From: Cyclobacteriaceae bacterium
GTDB taxonomy: Bacteria > Bacteroidota > Bacteroidia > Cytophagales > Cyclobacteriaceae
Direction: 5' to 3'
NCBI GenBank assembly: GCA_026989535.1
Contig: JALSJD010000011.1
Span: 1 to 33,816 of the forward strand
DNA: 33,816 nucleotides
Below, piece by piece: positions 31,551 to 33,816 of the stretch. The position numbers were made by a program, and so were the translations under genes. Each line of letters begins with the position of its first letter. Positions within the stretch are counted from its first letter, which is position 1. The notes under the pieces are model-generated. The model saw nothing but the letters and a program-made list of their open reading frames with translations, made no database searches and had not been told where the DNA came from.

Positions 31551-33816
31551 ATGATTAATAAAATCATTTCATTCTCGATAAAAAACAAGCTCATCATTAG
31601 TTTAATGATTGTAGCACTAATCGGGGTTGGAATACATTCAATGATGACCATAAACCTTGGTTCGGTGCCAGATATTACCAATAACCAAGTGCAAGTAATT
31701 ACAGTTGCCCCTAATTTGGGTACCGAAGATATTGAGCAATTTGTTACCTATCCGGTAGAATTGGCCATGGCCAATTTACCCGATGTAGTCGAACTTCGTT
31801 CCATTTCACGCTTTGGGCTCTCGGTAGTAACCATTGTATTTAAAGACGAAATGGGCACCTATCTGCCCCGGCAACTCGTGCAGGAAAAACTTATAGACGT
31901 AAAAGGATCGATCCCCTCAGGCTTTGGCGAGCCATTTATGGCACCCATTACTACAGGGCTGGGCGAAATTTTTCAATACACCCTTACCCCAGAGCCAGGC
32001 TACGATTCGCTGTACTCCGCAATGGAATTACGTACCATTCAAGATTGGATTGTAAAACGCCAAATGGCCTTAGTTCCGGGTGTTGTGGAAGTAAATGCTT
32101 TTGGGGGTGAGCTAAAACAATACGAAATATCGCTCGATCCTAATAAAATGAACTCGATGGAGATTTCGATGGCGGAGATTTTTGAGGCATTGGAAAATAA
32201 TAATGCCAATACAGGTGGAGCCTACATCGAAAAAAATCACCAAGCAAATTTTATCAGAGGCGAAGGGCTGGCACGCTCCTTAGATGACCTTAAAATGATT
32301 GTGGTTAAAACCATTAACGGGGCACCCGTACTCATTAAAGATGTGGCCGATGATGTTAAATATGGGGCTTCCGTTCGATTTGGTGCCTTAACCCAAGATG
32401 GTAGAGAAACCGTGGGTGGGCAGATTTTAATGCTTAAAGGGCAGAACCCCAATAATGTAATTAAGGCAGTTGAAAAACGAATTGCTGAAATTCAAAAATC
32501 ATTGCCCGAAGGCCTACGTATCGAGAAGTTCTTGAGTAGAAGTGCCCTCATTGAACGAACTACAAGCACGGTAGCTAAAAACCTTATCGAGGGCGCGCTC
32601 ATTGTAATATTTGTGTTGGTCATGTTATTAGGAAGCCTTCGAGGAGGACTGATTACTGCTTCCATCATACCATTATCGTTGTTATTCGCCTTTATTTTAA
32701 TGAAACAATTTGGCGTATGGGCTAACCTTATGTCGTTGGGAGCCATCGATTTTGGGATTATTGTAGATGGAGCCGTAATTGTGGTAGAAGGAGTAGTACA
32801 CCATATTCAGGTGCGGATGAAGAAAGAGATGGCTGAAATTGAAGATAAGGATATGGACCAAATTGCCTACGAATCAGCCAGCAGTGTGATGAACTCCGCC
32901 TTTTTTGGGCAGCTTATTATCCTGATCGTTTTTACACCAATTTTATTCCTTACTGGTATTGAAGGTAAAATGTTTCAGCCGATGGCCTATACCTTTGGCT
33001 TTGCCGTATTAGGTGCCATATTATTGAGCTTAACCTATGTGCCAATGGTATCTGCTGTATTTTTAAAACCTGCTAATAAAGATAACAAAGGACTATTAGC
33101 CCGATTTGAAAAAGCTATTGAGCGGTTTAGCGATAAGCTAATGAACAGAATTTATAACGGGTATAAACCAATACTTATCTCGGCCTTAAATTTTCGAAAA
33201 ATAGTGCTGGTTCTAGCCTTAGGGTTACTGGTTTTTTCAGGTTTCGTATTCTCAAAAATGGGTGGGGAGTTTATTCCTAAACTAGACGAGGGTGACATTG
33301 CCATGCAAGCCCTCATTAAACCGGGTAGCTCATTAACAGAATCTATTGAAGTTTCTAAAAAGATTGAAAACATCGTACTAGAAAACTTTCCTGAAGTTAA
33401 AACAATGGTGGCTCGAATTGGAGTTGCTGAAATACCAACCGACCCCATGCCAATGGATATTGCCGATGCCTATATTATTCTCGAAAAAGATATGGATAAA
33501 TGGGTGTCGGCTTCCTCTAAAGCTGAATTAATCGAAAAGATAAGAGAAAAAATCTCGGTAATTCCTGGGGTTAATTATGTATTTACTCAACCTGTAGAGC
33601 TTCGGTTTAATGAACTGCTTACAGGAGTAAGAGAAGACGTAGCTATTAAATTGTATGGCGAAGACCTTGATGTATTGGCTTCAAAAGCCCAAGAAATGGC
33701 CAAAATTATTGGCTCGGTGCAAGGTGCAGCAGATGTGCGTGTGGAGGCCACCAGTGGGTTGCCACAAATAACCGTAAACTACGATCGTGCTAAACTGGCT
33801 CAATACGGGCTTAATA
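31551..33816 (+). CDS. CusA/CzcA-type heavy-metal efflux RND transporter, N-terminal 755 residues
   Basis: Open from ATG 31551 to the window end, so the C-terminal quarter is missing (family length about 1030-1050). First membrane helix about 12-30 (KNKLIISLMIVALIGVGIHS). The periplasmic porter segments include GSVPDITNNQVQVITVAPNL and the FVTYPVELAMANLPDVVELR stretch typical of the heavy-metal branch. The helix block at about 340-500 has GAIDFGIIVDGAVIVVEGVV, with the acidic residues used in proton relay. The second porter half starts with GGEFIPKLDEGDIAMQALIK. It pumps Cu+/Ag+ or Zn2+/Co2+/Cd2+ outward; the metal cannot be fixed without the distal part. The DUF6660-like gene upstream supports a metal efflux locus. 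Confidence 0.93.
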   Translation, partial: MINKIISFSIKNKLIISLMIVALIGVGIHSMMTINLGSVPDITNNQVQVITVAPNLGTEDIEQFVTYPVELAMANLPDVVELRSISRFGLSVVTIVFKDEMGTYLPRQLVQEKLIDVKGSIPSGFGEPFMAPITTGLGEIFQYTLTPEPGYDSLYSAMELRTIQDWIVKRQMALVPGVVEVNAFGGELKQYEISLDPNKMNSMEISMAEIFEALENNNANTGGAYIEKNHQANFIRGEGLARSLDDLKMIVVKTINGAPVLIKDVADDVKYGASVRFGALTQDGRETVGGQILMLKGQNPNNVIKAVEKRIAEIQKSLPEGLRIEKFLSRSALIERTTSTVAKNLIEGALIVIFVLVMLLGSLRGGLITASIIPLSLLFAFILMKQFGVWANLMSLGAIDFGIIVDGAVIVVEGVVHHIQVRMKKEMAEIEDKDMDQIAYESASSVMNSAFFGQLIILIVFTPILFLTGIEGKMFQPMAYTFGFAVLGAILLSLTYVPMVSAVFLKPANKDNKGLLARFEKAIERFSDKLMNRIYNGYKPILISALNFRKIVLVLALGLLVFSGFVFSKMGGEFIPKLDEGDIAMQALIKPGSSLTESIEVSKKIENIVLENFPEVKTMVARIGVAEIPTDPMPMDIADAYIILEKDMDKWVSASSKAELIEKIREKISVIPGVNYVFTQPVELRFNELLTGVREDVAIKLYGEDLDVLASKAQEMAKIIGSVQGAADVRVEATSGLPQITVNYDRAKLAQYGLN

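Noticed and set aside
32237-33448. Minus-strand frames inside the metal pump gene
   Set aside because: The plus strand is open from 31551 to the window end with clear RND transporter motifs, so these are shadows.
1-33816. An undescribed defence or biosynthetic gene cluster
   Set aside because: Apart from housekeeping genes, uptake loci and small mobile elements I see no nuclease/helicase set, toxin system beyond the broken pair, or biosynthetic enzymes.

Overview
The window looks like chromosomal DNA of a free-living Bacteroidota bacterium, most likely of the Cytophagales type. It is AT-rich, has two TonB-dependent receptors with carboxypeptidase-regulatory-like N-termini, an ECF sigma factor and FecR anti-sigma pair, a DUF4249 lipoprotein, a membrane-bound LytTR regulator, many lipoproteins, weak Shine-Dalgarno signals, and several boxes of the Bacteroidota -7 type (TAnnTTTG). 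The assignment rests on protein style and gene content; there is no rRNA marker here.

Layout. Positions 1-700 hold the tail of an acetyl-CoA hydrolase/transferase, an inverted array of degenerate octamers, and a group III truncated haemoglobin. Positions 701-5590 (minus) are a cell-surface signalling/uptake locus: ECF sigma factor, STN-type TonB receptor, DUF4249 lipoprotein, FecR-like anti-sigma factor. Positions 5639-10924 (minus) carry an M28 lipoprotein peptidase, a six-helix histidine kinase with an unusual C-terminal STAS/SEC14-like domain, and a fused SpmA-SpmB protein. Positions 11136-16518 hold an outer-membrane protein, rsmE, an acyl-CoA-binding protein, citrate synthase, an SPFH/prohibitin protein and a TPR protein. 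Positions 16710-21116 (plus) hold a small unknown gene, a lipoprotein cytochrome c, a membrane LytTR regulator and a second TonB receptor. Four regularly spaced direct repeats lie exactly between the last two. Positions 21251-28101 (minus) hold an NtrC-like regulator without a DNA-binding domain, RNase P RNA, a small unknown gene and a very large TamB protein. tsaD is divergent from TamB. From 29.2 kb the region is mobile and scarred: a MITE, a toxin-antitoxin pair cut by an IS200/IS605-type element, a HAMP-domain remnant, a REP-transposase remnant, another MITE, then a DUF6660 gene and a CusA/CzcA-type metal efflux pump that runs off the window.

The strongest regulatory observation is the array of four TCCYNTTYARCAC repeats at 20-21 bp steps between the LytTR gene and the TonB receptor. 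It looks like a LytTR operator and makes the two genes a candidate regulator-target pair. The window is also rich in small palindromic mobile sequences. These are two 164-bp MITE copies about 90% identical, a 132-bp element with 19-bp terminal repeats and a 10-bp target duplication, a 111-bp element with a 10-bp target duplication, and palindromes embedded in the variable parts of the RNase P RNA gene. I saw no CRISPR array, tRNA gene, prophage or complete defence system.
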